Of a stretch of DNA of 64,000 nt, positions 43,836 through 52,858 are shown one piece after another. Source of the DNA: Piscinibacterium candidicorallinum (GTDB lineage Bacteria > Pseudomonadota > Gammaproteobacteria > Burkholderiales > Burkholderiaceae_C); assembly GCF_047549485.1 (NCBI RefSeq), contig NZ_CP180191.1, positions 1,674,001-1,738,000 on the forward strand. The letters run 5' to 3'. Made by a program: the position numbers and the translations under genes. Within the stretch, counting starts at the first letter, position 1. Each line of letters begins with the position of its first letter. The notes under the pieces are model-generated. The model did not search any database. It saw nothing but the letters and a program-made list of their open reading frames with translations, and was not told the origin of the DNA.

Positions 43836-44794
43836 GCCAGAAGATACGGGCCGCGGCAGAAGCCGGGCAGGGCGATGCCAGCGAAGCGCTCGTGCAGCAG
43901 CCCTCGATCTACCTGTTTTCGCCAGCCGGGGCAGTGCAGGATCGCACTCGCATCACCAAGGCGGCCAAGACCCTGCGGGCGGCGCACTGTGAAGTAGCCG
44001 TCGACTCCGCGGCCGGTGCACGCATGATGCGCTTTGCCGGTTCGGACGAGGAGCGCGCCGCGGCGTTCGCCCGCGCAGCCGTCAGTGGCATGGATGTGGC
44101 GCTCGCCACTCGCGGCGGGTACGGGATGCATCGCCTGATGCATCGCCTCGATTTCAAGCGACTGGCCAAGTCGAAAGTCCAATGGGTGGGAATGAGCGAC
44201 TTCACCGCCTTCAGCCTGGGCATGTTGAGCCAGGGCGGTTGCGCACCGACCTGGAGCGGACCCCTTGCGACTGATCAGTTCGCCGCCGACGAGCGCGACG
44301 ACGTCACGCTGGAGGCGTTCCTGGAGGCGATGCGCGGGGAGCTTGAGGCGGTGGGTTTCCTCAACACGAGGCCTGCCGCAAAGAGTCTGGATATCAAGGG
44401 CACGCTATGGGGCGGCAATCTCTGCGTGCTGACCTCCTTGCTCGGCACGCGCTTCTTCCCAGAGATCAAGGGCGGCATCCTGTTTCTGGAAGACGTCGGC
44501 GAGCACCCGTATCGCATCGAACGCATGCTGCTTCAGCTGTTGCATGCGGGGGTGCTGGCGAGTCAGAAGGCCATCGTCCTCGGGCACTTCACACAGTTCA
44601 AGCCCGTGCCGAACGATCGCGGCTTCAAGCTCAAGACCGTGATCGACTTCGTGCAAAGTCAGATCAAGGCCCCCATCCTGACCGGCTTGCCGGCGGGCCA
44701 TGTACCCACTGTGCTCACCCTGCCCATCGGCCGCCGTACTCGGTTGCTGGCCGAGGGACGCGACGCGTTCCTCGTCTGGGAGCACCGCCACTAG
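43832..44794 (+). CDS. ldcA: LD-carboxypeptidase (S66 family)
   Basis: LdcA removes the terminal D-Ala from recycled murein tetrapeptides in the cytoplasm. The 320-residue protein shows YLFSPAGAVQDRTRI near the start, LATRGGYGMHRLMHRLD, the nucleophile segment WVGMSDFTAFSLGML and the later GGNLCVLTSLLGT, ILFLEDVGEHPYRIERML and PAGHVPTVLTLPIG with the catalytic Glu and His. It overlaps tadA by ATGA and ends this operon. Confidence 0.92.
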   Translation: MSQKIRAAAEAGQGDASEALVQQPSIYLFSPAGAVQDRTRITKAAKTLRAAHCEVAVDSAAGARMMRFAGSDEERAAAFARAAVSGMDVALATRGGYGMHRLMHRLDFKRLAKSKVQWVGMSDFTAFSLGMLSQGGCAPTWSGPLATDQFAADERDDVTLEAFLEAMRGELEAVGFLNTRPAAKSLDIKGTLWGGNLCVLTSLLGTRFFPEIKGGILFLEDVGEHPYRIERMLLQLLHAGVLASQKAIVLGHFTQFKPVPNDRGFKLKTVIDFVQSQIKAPILTGLPAGHVPTVLTLPIGRRTRLLAEGRDAFLVWEHRH

Positions 44795-44810
44795 GGTGGC
44801 AGGCCGACGC

Positions 44811-45146
44811 TCAGCGCGTCAGGTCTTCGAGCGCCGCGCTGGGTGCGTTGCTCTGGCAGCTCAGCATGCCTTGGCGGGCGGAGTCGGGGGTCGAGTACAT
44901 CTGGCTGGTGCCGATGACTTGGCCGTTGGCTGCCTTGAGCGTGAAGTAGTGACGTCCGTTGCTCGAGACATGGAACGCGAAGCGGTGTGTCTCCGGTGCA
45001 TTCTTCTTTACCGACTCCACGCCATTGATCGCGGAGGCGCGCGCCTTGTAGGTTTCCGACGTCAGGATCACCTGACCGTTGGCCGCCAGCAGATTGAACA
45101 TGATCTGGCCATTGCCCGCGGTCTTCAGTTCGAACTTGCCCGACAT
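44811..45146 (-). CDS. YegP-like DUF1508 protein
   Basis: The 111-residue protein consists of two tandem DUF1508 repeats: GKFELKTAGNGQIMFNLLAANGQVILTSETY and RFAFHVSSNGRHYFTLKAANGQVIGTSQMY. Each is a small beta-sheet domain. It has no signal peptide. ATG 45146 follows GGAGG on the minus strand; the frame is open upstream. A palindrome TGCCACGTGGCA lies at 45167-45178, 20 bases before the start. Function unknown. Confidence 0.88.
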   Translation of the reverse strand: MSGKFELKTAGNGQIMFNLLAANGQVILTSETYKARASAINGVESVKKNAPETHRFAFHVSSNGRHYFTLKAANGQVIGTSQMYSTPDSARQGMLSCQSNAPSAALEDLTR

Positions 45147-45490
45147 GATTGATCCTCCGTTCTGTTTGCCACGTGGCAGACGCGGAGTATTCGTTGAGCG
45201 TCTGTTCGTTTCAAGCCGAAAATTCAGGGCGCTTGTAAACGATTGAAAATGCAAGGGCGCAGTAGCCGCGTGTGGGGGATGCGAGGAGCATGAAGCGAGC
45301 TGCAACGGGCTCGTACATCGGGGCTATGCACGCACTCTCGACCTCGCCGCGAGTACGCGGATAGGAATCAGCGGGCGTAATGCAGTCCGCCGGGACGCCA
45401 TTACGCCCTGTCTCATCCACCTCGCGCCCGGCGTGGCGCTCGGATTCGTGAGCCATAGGTTTGTGCGCAGGCACAAACCTATGCGCCCAC
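45147..45490. other. 344-base gap between moaA end and the YegP-like gene
   Basis: The gap holds the YegP-like gene's upstream region with the palindrome TGCCACGTGGCA (45167-45178) and, at the other end, a long perfect hairpin after moaA. The part between is moderate in GC and shows no convincing gene. Confidence 0.6.
45454..45483 (-). terminator. Long perfect hairpin after moaA
   Basis: Thirteen-base arms CATAGGTTTGTGC (45454-45466) and GCACAAACCTATG (45471-45483) enclose a four-base loop, eight bases past the moaA stop. No U-run follows on the minus strand, so it may be an RNA-stabilising hairpin rather than a terminator. Confidence 0.5.
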
Positions 45491-46594
45491 TCATCCCCCG
45501 ATGTAGCTCATTTCGATTTTTTGTTTTGGGGCGGTGTGGGCGCCGCGCTGCTCGGAGTAGTTGTCTTGCCGTGACGACCAGATGGTCGACACGGTGGCGG
45601 CGAGCTGCGCTGGGCCGACGGACGCATCGCGCACCAATGCTCGAAGGTCATAGCCCTGCTGCGCGAACAGGCAGAGATACAGACGTCCCTCAGTGGATAG
45701 CCGTGCGCGTGTGCAGCTGCTACAGAAAGCGCGCGTGACGCTGGATATGACCCCGATCTCGCCCGCGCCATCTGCATAGCGCCATCGTTCAGCAACTTCG
45801 CCGGGATAGTCGCGATCGACCGGTTCAAGCGGCCAGACAGCGGCAAGGCGCTCAATCAGCTCCCGGCTTGGCAACACTTCGTCCATGCGCCAGCCGTTGG
45901 TGCTGCCGACATCCATGTATTCAATGAATCGGAGTGTCACTCGGGTGCCCCGGAAGTGGCGTGCCATCGGGACGATCTGCGAGTCGTTCACGCCGCGCTG
46001 CACAACCATGTTGACTTTCAGGTCGTTGAAGCCCGCAGCCAATGCCGCGTCGATACCCCGCAGCACATCGCTGACCGGATAGTCGGCATCATTCATGCGC
46101 TTGAAGATGTTGTCATCGAGCGCGTCCAGGCTGATCGTCACGCGTCCCAGACCGGCCGATCGAAGCGCCGCAGCGTGTCGTTGAAGCAGCGAGCCGTTGG
46201 TCGTGAGCGTGAGATCAAGCGCTTCATCGGTGCCGGTCCGCAGTGCTGCCAACTGGCTGACCAGACGATCCAGCTGCTTTCGCAGCAGCGGCTCCCCGCC
46301 GGTCAGGCGCAGCTTGTTCACTCCGAGTGACACGAATGCCGCTGCAAGGCGCGTGATTTCCTCGAAGCTCAACAGCGAGGATTGCGGCAGGAAGGGGTAA
46401 TCACGCCCGAATACGTCCTTGGGCATGCAATAGGTGCAGCGAAAGTTGCAGCGATCCGTCACGCTGATCCGCAAGTCGCGCATCGGACGGCCGCGAAGGT
46501 CAAGCGGCGCGCGCCCGGCATGGTCCGTATGGGGGCGGGGCAGGGGCAGCGGCTGATAGCGCGCTTCGGCGATCGGGATCACACGATCGGTCAT
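45491..46594 (-). CDS. moaA: GTP 3',8-cyclase MoaA
   Basis: MoaA is a radical-SAM enzyme that, with MoaC, makes cyclic pyranopterin monophosphate from GTP. The 367-residue protein has the N-terminal cluster motif CNFRCTYC, LRLTGGEPLLR, the C-terminal second cluster CSSCTRARLSTEGRLYLCLF, and the required C-terminal Gly-Gly (YIGG). The start is the ATG at 46594. It is transcribed in the same direction as rne, with about 130 bases between, and lies 42 kb from moeA-moaD-moaE; moaC is not in the window. Confidence 0.97.
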   Translation of the reverse strand: MTDRVIPIAEARYQPLPLPRPHTDHAGRAPLDLRGRPMRDLRISVTDRCNFRCTYCMPKDVFGRDYPFLPQSSLLSFEEITRLAAAFVSLGVNKLRLTGGEPLLRKQLDRLVSQLAALRTGTDEALDLTLTTNGSLLQRHAAALRSAGLGRVTISLDALDDNIFKRMNDADYPVSDVLRGIDAALAAGFNDLKVNMVVQRGVNDSQIVPMARHFRGTRVTLRFIEYMDVGSTNGWRMDEVLPSRELIERLAAVWPLEPVDRDYPGEVAERWRYADGAGEIGVISSVTRAFCSSCTRARLSTEGRLYLCLFAQQGYDLRALVRDASVGPAQLAATVSTIWSSRQDNYSEQRGAHTAPKQKIEMSYIGG

Positions 46595-46726
46595 GGCGGG
46601 GCGGCAGAGGTGGAACGGCACTTCCGATAGTACCGAGTGCGGCCCCGCATGCTGCATCAGGCTTTGAAGACGAAGAACGGGCAGGTGCTGCCTGCCCGTT
46701 CTCTCATCTGCATCCTTCGCGGTGCG

Positions 46727-49639
46727 TCAAGCCGGCTTGCGGTGCTCGGGCTTGGTTTCGACCTGGATCAGAGGCTCCGTGGACAGCGGCGGCAGGACCG
46801 GTCGCTCACGCGGCACGCGTACCGGGCGAGGGATTGCGGCCATCTTCGCTTGCACCTGTGCATGCTTGTCGCCGTCCGTGTGGACCCAGTTCAAGCCTGC
46901 TTTGGCGACCACGATCTCCAGTGCGCCCTTGTCCAGAGTGGCGAAAGTGCCTTCAACCCGAACCTGCGGTGCACGCACGGTGCTGCGATCTGCGCGCGCG
47001 GCTGCTGCCGGGGTGACCACGGCCATGGGTGCGGCCGCAGGCGCAGGGACGGCAGCCGGCGACGCAGCCTGTGCCACATCCGTCGTCGCGACCACCGGGC
47101 TGGCCGAAGCGGCTTCGTCCTGCTCGTCGGTTGCTGCGTCGTCGGCGCTGTCGGTACCCTCGGCGGCGTCCAAACCATCCGCGCCATTGCCTTGCTCGTC
47201 GCGGCGGCCTCGGCCACCACGGCGGCGCCGACGGCGCTTGCGCTCACCCTGCTCACCCGTTTCAGCTCCGGCCTGCGATACATCCGAACCCGGTTGAACT
47301 GCTTCGGTGCTGTCGGCCTCGGTAGCCTGGGTTTCGGCAGCGGCAGCAGCGGCTGCGCCAGCGATCACGGCAGCCGCTGCTGCTGCGCTGGCATCGAGCT
47401 CATCGGCCGGCTGCTGCCCAATATCGTCCTTGCGGGCTGCATCACGGTCTGCGCGTTCACCGCGGCCGCGGCGGCCCCGCCCGGAGCGTTCGCCGCGATC
47501 GCCCTCGGCACGCGCCGGTACCGCTGCATCTGCCGGCGCCGCACCTTCGGAGAGGCGAGCGGGCTCCGCAGTGCGCTGGCGGCTGCCGTCGGACTGGCCT
47601 TCACCATCACGGCGGTTGCGGCGTTCACCACGCGGATCGCTGCGGCCATCATTACGACCCTCGCCTCGGCCTTCACCGCGACCCTCGCCACGACCATCGC
47701 GGCGGCCGTCGCGGCGCTCGCCGTTGCGGCCGCGGCCGTCACGGTTATCGCGGCCGTCGCGGCCACCACGCGGCCCGCGCTCGCCGCTCGCAGCAGCGGT
47801 CGGCTGCTGTGCAGCCTGTGCAGCCTGTGCGGTCTGTGCTACGGCGCCGCGAATGTCTGGCTGCGCTTCTTGCGGCTTGCCACCCGTCAGCCAACCAAAC
47901 ATGCGGGCGAAGAAGCCCTTGGGTTCCGGCGCAGGCGCGGCGGGGCGCGGTGCGATCGGCACGGTCTTGGCCATGGCGGGCGCCGGGGTCGCGATCGGCG
48001 CAGGTGCTGCCTCGGGCGGGCGCTGGGGCGCAGGCTGGTCGGGCACGATGCCCTTCACCTTGGCCACCTGGCGCGGCTTTTCCTCGCGCTCTGCCTTCGC
48101 GTCGAAGTAGTTCACCTCTTCAGGCAACTCCGGCATTTCATAGGTCGGCTTCGGATCCTCAAGGCGCGGGTCGTCGTGCTTGACGCGCTCGAGCTTGTAG
48201 TGCGGCGTCTCGATGTGCTTGTTGGGGATCAGCGTGACGGTGATGCGATGGCGCGCCTCGAGCTTGGCGATGTCCACACGCTTTTCGTTGAGCAGGAAGG
48301 TGGCCACGTCCACCGGCACCTGGGCGAACACGGCGGCCGTGTTCTCCTTCATGGACTCTTCCTGGATGATGCGCAGGACGTGCAGCGCCGAGGACTCGGT
48401 GTCGCGGATCACGCCGACCCCGTTGCAGCGCGGGCAGGTGATGTGGCTGCCTTCGTTCAGCGCAGGGCGCAGGCGCTGGCGCGACAGTTCCACCAGGCCA
48501 AAGCGGCTGATACGGCCCATCTGTACGCGGGCTCGGTCGTAATGGAGGGCATCCTTCAGGCGTTGCTCGACCGCCTTCTGGTTCTTGCCTTCCTCCATGT
48601 CGATGAAGTCGATGACGATCAGGCCACCCAGGTCGCGCAACCGCAGCTGGCGGGCCACTTCGTCGGCCGCTTCGAGGTTGGTGCGGGTCGCAGTCTCCTC
48701 GATGTCGCTGCCCTTGGTGGCGCGCGCCGAGTTCACGTCGATGGCGACCAGCGCCTCGGTGTGGTCGATCACGATCGAGCCGCCCGAAGGCAGGGGGACC
48801 GTGCGCGAGTAGGCCGTCTCGATCTGGTGCTCGATCTGGAAGCGCGAGAACAGCGGGATGTCGTCGCGGTAGCGCTTCACGCGGTTGACCATGTCCGGCA
48901 TCACGTGGGCCATGAACTGCTGGGCCTGTTCCGCGATGTCGTCCGTGTCGATCAGGATTTCGCCGATCTCGGGCTGGAAGTAGTCCCGGATGGCGCGGAT
49001 GACGAGGCTCGACTCCTGGTAGATCAGGAAGGCGCCGCTGGCAGACTTGCTGGCGTCATCCACGGCCTTCCAGAGCTGCAGCAGGTAATTCAGGTCCCAC
49101 TGGAGTTCTTCGGCGGTGCGGTCGATGGCAGCGGTGCGCGCGATCACGCTCATGCCCTCGGGCATCTTGAGCTGGTCGAGCTTCTCGCGCAGTTCGTTAC
49201 GGTCGTCGCCCTCGATGCGGCGCGATACACCGCCGCCCTTGGGGTTGTTCGGCATCAGCACGAGGTAGCGGCCGGCCAGCGAGATGAAGGTGGTCAGCGC
49301 CGCGCCCTTGTTGCCGCGCTCTTCCTTTTCGAGCTGGACGAGGACTTCCTGGCCTTCCTTGAGCGCATCCTGGATCTTGGCGCTGCGCACATCCACGCCG
49401 TCGCGGAAATACTGGCGGGCGACTTCCTTGAAGGGCAGGAAACCGTGGCGCTCCTCGCCGTAGTTGATGAAACAGGCTTCGAGCGATGGCTCGATTCGGG
49501 TGATGACGCCCTTGTAGATGTTGGACTTGCGGCTTTCCTTGCCCGCGGTTTCGATGTCGATGTCGACGAGCTTTTGGCCGTCGACGATGGCAACGCGCAG
49601 TTCTTCTGCGTGCGTTGCGTTGAACAGCATGCGCTTCAT
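46727..49639 (-). CDS. rne: Ribonuclease E
   Basis: RNase E is the endonuclease that scaffolds the RNA degradosome and processes rRNA and tRNA. The 970-residue protein opens MKRMLFNATHAEELRVAIVDG, then an S1 domain (SNIYKGVITRIEPSLEACFINYG), the catalytic DNase-I-like core with VAIDVNSARATKG and GGLIVIDFIDME (metal Asp), and the zinc-link CPRCNGVG. The C-terminal half is low-complexity and Arg-rich, including a GRGEGRGEGRGEGR run, and ends in a conserved-looking block LEIVVAKAGLNWVHTD. ATG 49639 gives the family start. rluC is divergent, as in enterobacteria. Confidence 0.97.
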   Translation of the reverse strand: MKRMLFNATHAEELRVAIVDGQKLVDIDIETAGKESRKSNIYKGVITRIEPSLEACFINYGEERHGFLPFKEVARQYFRDGVDVRSAKIQDALKEGQEVLVQLEKEERGNKGAALTTFISLAGRYLVLMPNNPKGGGVSRRIEGDDRNELREKLDQLKMPEGMSVIARTAAIDRTAEELQWDLNYLLQLWKAVDDASKSASGAFLIYQESSLVIRAIRDYFQPEIGEILIDTDDIAEQAQQFMAHVMPDMVNRVKRYRDDIPLFSRFQIEHQIETAYSRTVPLPSGGSIVIDHTEALVAIDVNSARATKGSDIEETATRTNLEAADEVARQLRLRDLGGLIVIDFIDMEEGKNQKAVEQRLKDALHYDRARVQMGRISRFGLVELSRQRLRPALNEGSHITCPRCNGVGVIRDTESSALHVLRIIQEESMKENTAAVFAQVPVDVATFLLNEKRVDIAKLEARHRITVTLIPNKHIETPHYKLERVKHDDPRLEDPKPTYEMPELPEEVNYFDAKAEREEKPRQVAKVKGIVPDQPAPQRPPEAAPAPIATPAPAMAKTVPIAPRPAAPAPEPKGFFARMFGWLTGGKPQEAQPDIRGAVAQTAQAAQAAQQPTAAASGERGPRGGRDGRDNRDGRGRNGERRDGRRDGRGEGRGEGRGEGRNDGRSDPRGERRNRRDGEGQSDGSRQRTAEPARLSEGAAPADAAVPARAEGDRGERSGRGRRGRGERADRDAARKDDIGQQPADELDASAAAAAAVIAGAAAAAAAETQATEADSTEAVQPGSDVSQAGAETGEQGERKRRRRRRGGRGRRDEQGNGADGLDAAEGTDSADDAATDEQDEAASASPVVATTDVAQAASPAAVPAPAAAPMAVVTPAAAARADRSTVRAPQVRVEGTFATLDKGALEIVVAKAGLNWVHTDGDKHAQVQAKMAAIPRPVRVPRERPVLPPLSTEPLIQVETKPEHRKPA

Positions 49640-50209
49640 GCTCACTCCCGGCGTCTTGCGACGCATCTGTTGCGCCTCAGGTGGGGCGCGTTCGGCGGGC
49701 GGGAGGGCGGGGGCGGGCGCGCGGCGCGGCCACAGGGATCAGCGGGGCGCCGCAAAGGGATTGCGGGCGCTGCGCACCTCGAGCGCAGAAAAGCGCACGG
49801 GATGCGGCGCAGTGGCCAACGCTGGCCGGGCATGTGGCGCTGCACCAAGCTTCGACCCATCACCGGCGCTCAAGGAGCGGGCATCGGTTCTGGGGAGAGG
49901 GCGCCACCGCGGGGCACTGGCGGGGGCCGGACTGGCCGGCACATTGAAGGCCCGCAGCGCGGAGCTGCCGTCTTCAACGTTTGGGAATTCGCTATCGGTC
50001 TGTGGATCGTGGGGCGCGGGTTCGCTCAAGCCTTCACACAACCCGGTACTCATACAATGGCAGCCTGTCTCGCTTGCCGGTCCGGCGGGCACAGCGTGCT
50101 CGTAACAGCTTCTGTGTCCTGTGTTCCCGACCGGGGCTCAAAATGGGGAGGCGCACCCAGATATACAGGGCGCGCTTTCGCCTTCAAACCACCAGCCAAA
50201 AGTATATAC
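49640..50209. other. 570-base divergent gap between rne and rluC
   Basis: It should carry the rne 5' leader, which in E. coli is long and mediates autoregulation, and the rluC promoter. A TACAAT box at 50053-50058 is a possible plus-strand -10 with a poor TTCACA -35 (14-base spacing). The palindrome GTATATAC sits at 50202-50209. No independent gene is evident; a plus-strand frame open through the gap joins rluC. Confidence 0.5.
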
Positions 50210-51373
50210 GTGCCCCCGCCAAAAACCGCGTCAATTTCTGCGTCGCGCGCTCGCGGTGGCGCACAGGGGGTACGCAGCAGGGCAGCAGGTGCGCGGTCCA
50301 GGTCAAGCGGCGCGAACGCGTCGGTTACTGAGGCAGCCCCGCGTTCTGCATCCAGGTCACGCGCCGCCATCCCCGCCCAAGATCTGCCAACGCACGCGCC
50401 CGATCGCGCGGCCAAGGCGCAGCACGCCGCCCCGACGCCGCCACTTCCGGCCAAGGCCGAGGTCCGGCACCTCATCGTGGACGAAGCGGGCGAGGGCCAG
50501 CGTCTGGACAACTTCCTGCTTCGCCACCTCAAGGGCGTGCCCAAAAGTCACGTGTATCGCATCGTCCGCTCGGGTGAGGTGCGGGTAAATGGTCGCCGCG
50601 CTGGTGTGGACGACCGGCTCGCTGTTGGCGATGCCGTGCGCGTACCGCCGATCCGCCTCGCCCAGCCAGCTGCGACCAAGCCCGCGCCAGCGCGAGAGTT
50701 CCCCGTGCTGTTCGAGGACGATCATCTGCTGATCATCGACAAGCCGGCTGGCGTGGCCGTGCATGGCGGCAGCGGCGTATCCAGCGGGGTGATTGAGCAG
50801 CTGCGCGCCGCACGGCAGCCGAAATTTCTGGAGCTTGCGCACCGCATTGACCGGGAAACCAGCGGCATTCTGGTGCTGGCAAAGCGCCGCTCCGCGCTGA
50901 CCGCGGTGCAGGCGGATCTACGCAATAGTGGCAATGCAGGCGGCTGGAAGAAGGAGTACCGCCTTGCGGTATTTGGCCAGCCGCCCTTCGAGCGCAAGGA
51001 AGTCAAGCTTTCGCTCACGAAAGACACCGGCCCAAATGGCGAGCGCCACGTGCGCGTGGACGAAGACGGCCAGTACGCGCTGACGCGCTTTGCGGTGCAG
51101 CAGCGCTACGCCCACGGCGCGCTGCTGTCTGCGCGCATCGCCACCGGCCGCACGCACCAGATTCGCGTCCATGCCCAGTCCCTGGGTCTGCCGCTGGTGG
51201 GCGACGAGCGCTACGGTGACTTTGCGCTTAACAAGGCGCGCAAGGTGGGGCGCATGCTGCTGCACGCGGCGCGCCTCGAACTCACTCACCCGGCCAGCGG
51301 CGAGCGACTGGTGGTCGAATGCCCACTGCCGGCCGACTTTCAGCGCGAACTCGACAAGCTGGACGCCCCATGA
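50210..51373 (+). CDS. rluC: 23S rRNA pseudouridine synthase RluC
   Basis: RluC converts uridines 955, 2504 and 2580 of 23S rRNA in E. coli. The protein has an S4 domain (DEAGEGQRLDNFLLRHLKGVPKSHVYRIVRSGEVRVNGRR), then the catalytic RluA-type core with LAHRIDRETSGILVLAKRRSA containing the catalytic Asp, and GRTHQIRVHAQSLGLPLVGDERYG. The N-terminus is uncertain: the frame is open far upstream without a good ribosome site. GTG 50210 (387 residues) is my choice; ATG 50057 would add 51 residues. The stop overlaps the next gene by ATGA. Confidence 0.88.
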   Translation: MPPPKTASISASRARGGAQGVRSRAAGARSRSSGANASVTEAAPRSASRSRAAIPAQDLPTHAPDRAAKAQHAAPTPPLPAKAEVRHLIVDEAGEGQRLDNFLLRHLKGVPKSHVYRIVRSGEVRVNGRRAGVDDRLAVGDAVRVPPIRLAQPAATKPAPAREFPVLFEDDHLLIIDKPAGVAVHGGSGVSSGVIEQLRAARQPKFLELAHRIDRETSGILVLAKRRSALTAVQADLRNSGNAGGWKKEYRLAVFGQPPFERKEVKLSLTKDTGPNGERHVRVDEDGQYALTRFAVQQRYAHGALLSARIATGRTHQIRVHAQSLGLPLVGDERYGDFALNKARKVGRMLLHAARLELTHPASGERLVVECPLPADFQRELDKLDAP

Positions 51374-52038
51374 GCCGAACCCTGTACGACGCCGTGGTCT
51401 TCGACTGGGATGGCACCCTGATCGACTCCACCGCCACGATCGCCAAGTGCATCCAGGCCGCCTGTGCGGATGCGGACGTGCCGATTCCCGACTGGAACAC
51501 CGCACTCTCGGTGATCGGCCTGGCACTGACGCCGGCGCTGGCGCGCTGCGCGCCTACAGCCACGCCCGCGCAGCTGCAGACGATCATCAACCGCTACCGC
51601 TATCACTACCTGCTGGGAGACGACCAGCTCGCGCTGTTCGAGGGTGCGCAGGAACTGCTCAGCGACCTGCGCGCTGCCAGTTTTCGCCTTGCCGTGGCCA
51701 CGGGCAAGAACCGTCGCGGGCTGGATCGTGCGCTTGAACTCACCGGCCTGGGCGAGGTGTTTCACACCACGCGCTGCGCCGATGAAACCGCCGGCAAGCC
51801 GGACCCGCTCATGCTGCACGAGATCATGGACGAGCTGGATCTGTCCGCGGTACGCACGCTCATGGTGGGTGACACCACGCATGACCTCCAGATGGCCCTG
51901 CGCGCCAGCTGCCCCGCAGCGGCCGTGACCCAGGGCGCGCACCCGGAAGACGAGCTGCTGCGCTTCGCGCCCGTGGTCTGCGTGCCGACCGTGGCGCACC
52001 TGCGCGAGCACCTCGCGCTGCTTGCACCAAGTCGCTGA
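51370..52038 (+). CDS. HAD-family phosphatase (phosphoglycolate phosphatase-like)
   Basis: The 222-residue enzyme has DAVVFDWDGTLIDSTA with the nucleophilic Asp, RLAVATGKNRRGLDRAL, the Lys in ETAGKPDPLMLHEIM and RTLMVGDTTHDLQMALRA. This is the beta-phosphoglucomutase/Gph-like class that commonly follows rluC. It overlaps rluC by ATGA. A role in clearing phosphoglycolate or other small phosphoesters is likely but not specific. Confidence 0.88.
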   Translation: MSRTLYDAVVFDWDGTLIDSTATIAKCIQAACADADVPIPDWNTALSVIGLALTPALARCAPTATPAQLQTIINRYRYHYLLGDDQLALFEGAQELLSDLRAASFRLAVATGKNRRGLDRALELTGLGEVFHTTRCADETAGKPDPLMLHEIMDELDLSAVRTLMVGDTTHDLQMALRASCPAAAVTQGAHPEDELLRFAPVVCVPTVAHLREHLALLAPSR

Positions 52039-52060
52039 CACCCCAAGCGAGCCGGCACCG

Positions 52061-52432
52061 ATGACCGACTGGACCTGGCTGCGCCTGTGCGACAGCCACG
52101 AGCTGGCCGAGCGCGGCCGCGCCATCCGCTTTGCGATCGACAGCCCGCAGGGCGCGGGCAGTGCCTTCGTGCTGCGCTGGCGGGGCAGGGCGCATGCCTA
52201 TATCAACCGCTGTCAGCACATTCCGATGGAGATGGACTGGTCGCCCGGGCAGTTCCTGGATGAGGCCGGCATCGAGATCGTCTGCGCCACGCATGGCGCG
52301 GCGTACGCGCCGGATACCGGCCGCTGCGTGGGCGGGCCCTGCCGCGGCCGCAGTCTGGTGGCGCTGCGCGTCGAGGAGCGCGAGGGCACGGTGTGGTGGC
52401 TGCCGGATGCCAACGCGTGGCCGGCGGGTTGA
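52061..52432 (+). CDS. Rieske [2Fe-2S] ferredoxin-like protein
   Basis: The 123-residue protein has both Rieske ligand pairs: NRCQHIP (C-x-H) and CATHGAAYAPDTGRC (C-x-x-H). A small soluble Rieske protein at this position, after rluC and the HAD gene, is common in betaproteobacteria. ATG 52061 follows the HAD stop by 22 bases. Its redox partner is unknown. An 8-base inverted repeat at 52434-52454 starts right at its stop codon. Confidence 0.88.
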   Translation: MTDWTWLRLCDSHELAERGRAIRFAIDSPQGAGSAFVLRWRGRAHAYINRCQHIPMEMDWSPGQFLDEAGIEIVCATHGAAYAPDTGRCVGGPCRGRSLVALRVEEREGTVWWLPDANAWPAG

Positions 52433-52509
52433 ATTATCAAAAATTGTTTGATAAGTGGTAGTTCAAAGGCCGATATTGAAGCAATTGTTGAGAATCGATG
52501 AACCTCAGC

Positions 52510-52570
52510 ATCCGCTTGTCCCGTGCGGATCTTGGCCGGTTTTGGTGCCCTGATCGATGCTCTGCATCTC
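52510..52570 (+). repeat. Intergenic repeat copy I
   Basis: ATCCGCTTGTCCCGTGCGGA followed by TCTTGGCCGGTTTTGG. CCGC (52512-52515) pairs with GCGG (52525-52528). It is in direct orientation with J, 160 bases apart. Confidence 0.75.
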
Positions 52571-52670
52571 AAGACGAAGCGTCATTCCGGATGATCCTCA
52601 ACGTTTGTTTGAAAAAACCTGTCTGAAGTTGAGCTTTTCAATCGTTTGTTGAATATGAAGGCAGGCGACT

Positions 52671-52730
52671 TTCCGCTTGTGGCAAGCGGATCTTGATCGA
52701 TTTTGCACGTGCTGGAAGCGTGCTGCATGT
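52671..52730 (+). repeat. Intergenic repeat copy J
   Basis: The best first hairpin of the family: CCGCTTG (52674-52680), loop TGG, CAAGCGG (52684-52690). It is followed by ATCTTGATCGATTTTG and GCACG/CGTGC arms (52706-52710, 52720-52724). Confidence 0.85.
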
Positions 52731-52858
52731 CACGAATCCATCGGGGAATGACGTGTCATGCGTCTGCAACGTCAGGCACGTGCTTGCCCTCGCTCTCGGC
52801 AAGCAGGCGCCGATGAGCAGCAGACCCGATTCAACCGACACGCAGCAGCCCGGCAGCA

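Larger units (their letters stand above)
52433..52858. other. 426-base repeat-rich gap
   Basis: The gap is built from hairpins and repeats: TTATCAAA/TTTGATAA (52434-52454), TTCAA-9-TTGAA (52462-52480), repeat I, TCAA-cgtttgt-TTGA (52598-52612), TTCAA-tcgtttg-TTGAA (52638-52654) and repeat J. A GTCATTCC/GGAATGAC pair (about 52581 and 52746) brackets the two. I see no gene; AT content is higher than in the flanks. Confidence 0.75.

Noticed and set aside
46637..50209. A plus-strand frame open for about 3.6 kb antisense to rne and continuous with rluC.
   Set aside because: It mirrors rne codon structure in a GC-rich genome, has no start signal or recognisable domain, and only the rluC part is a known protein.
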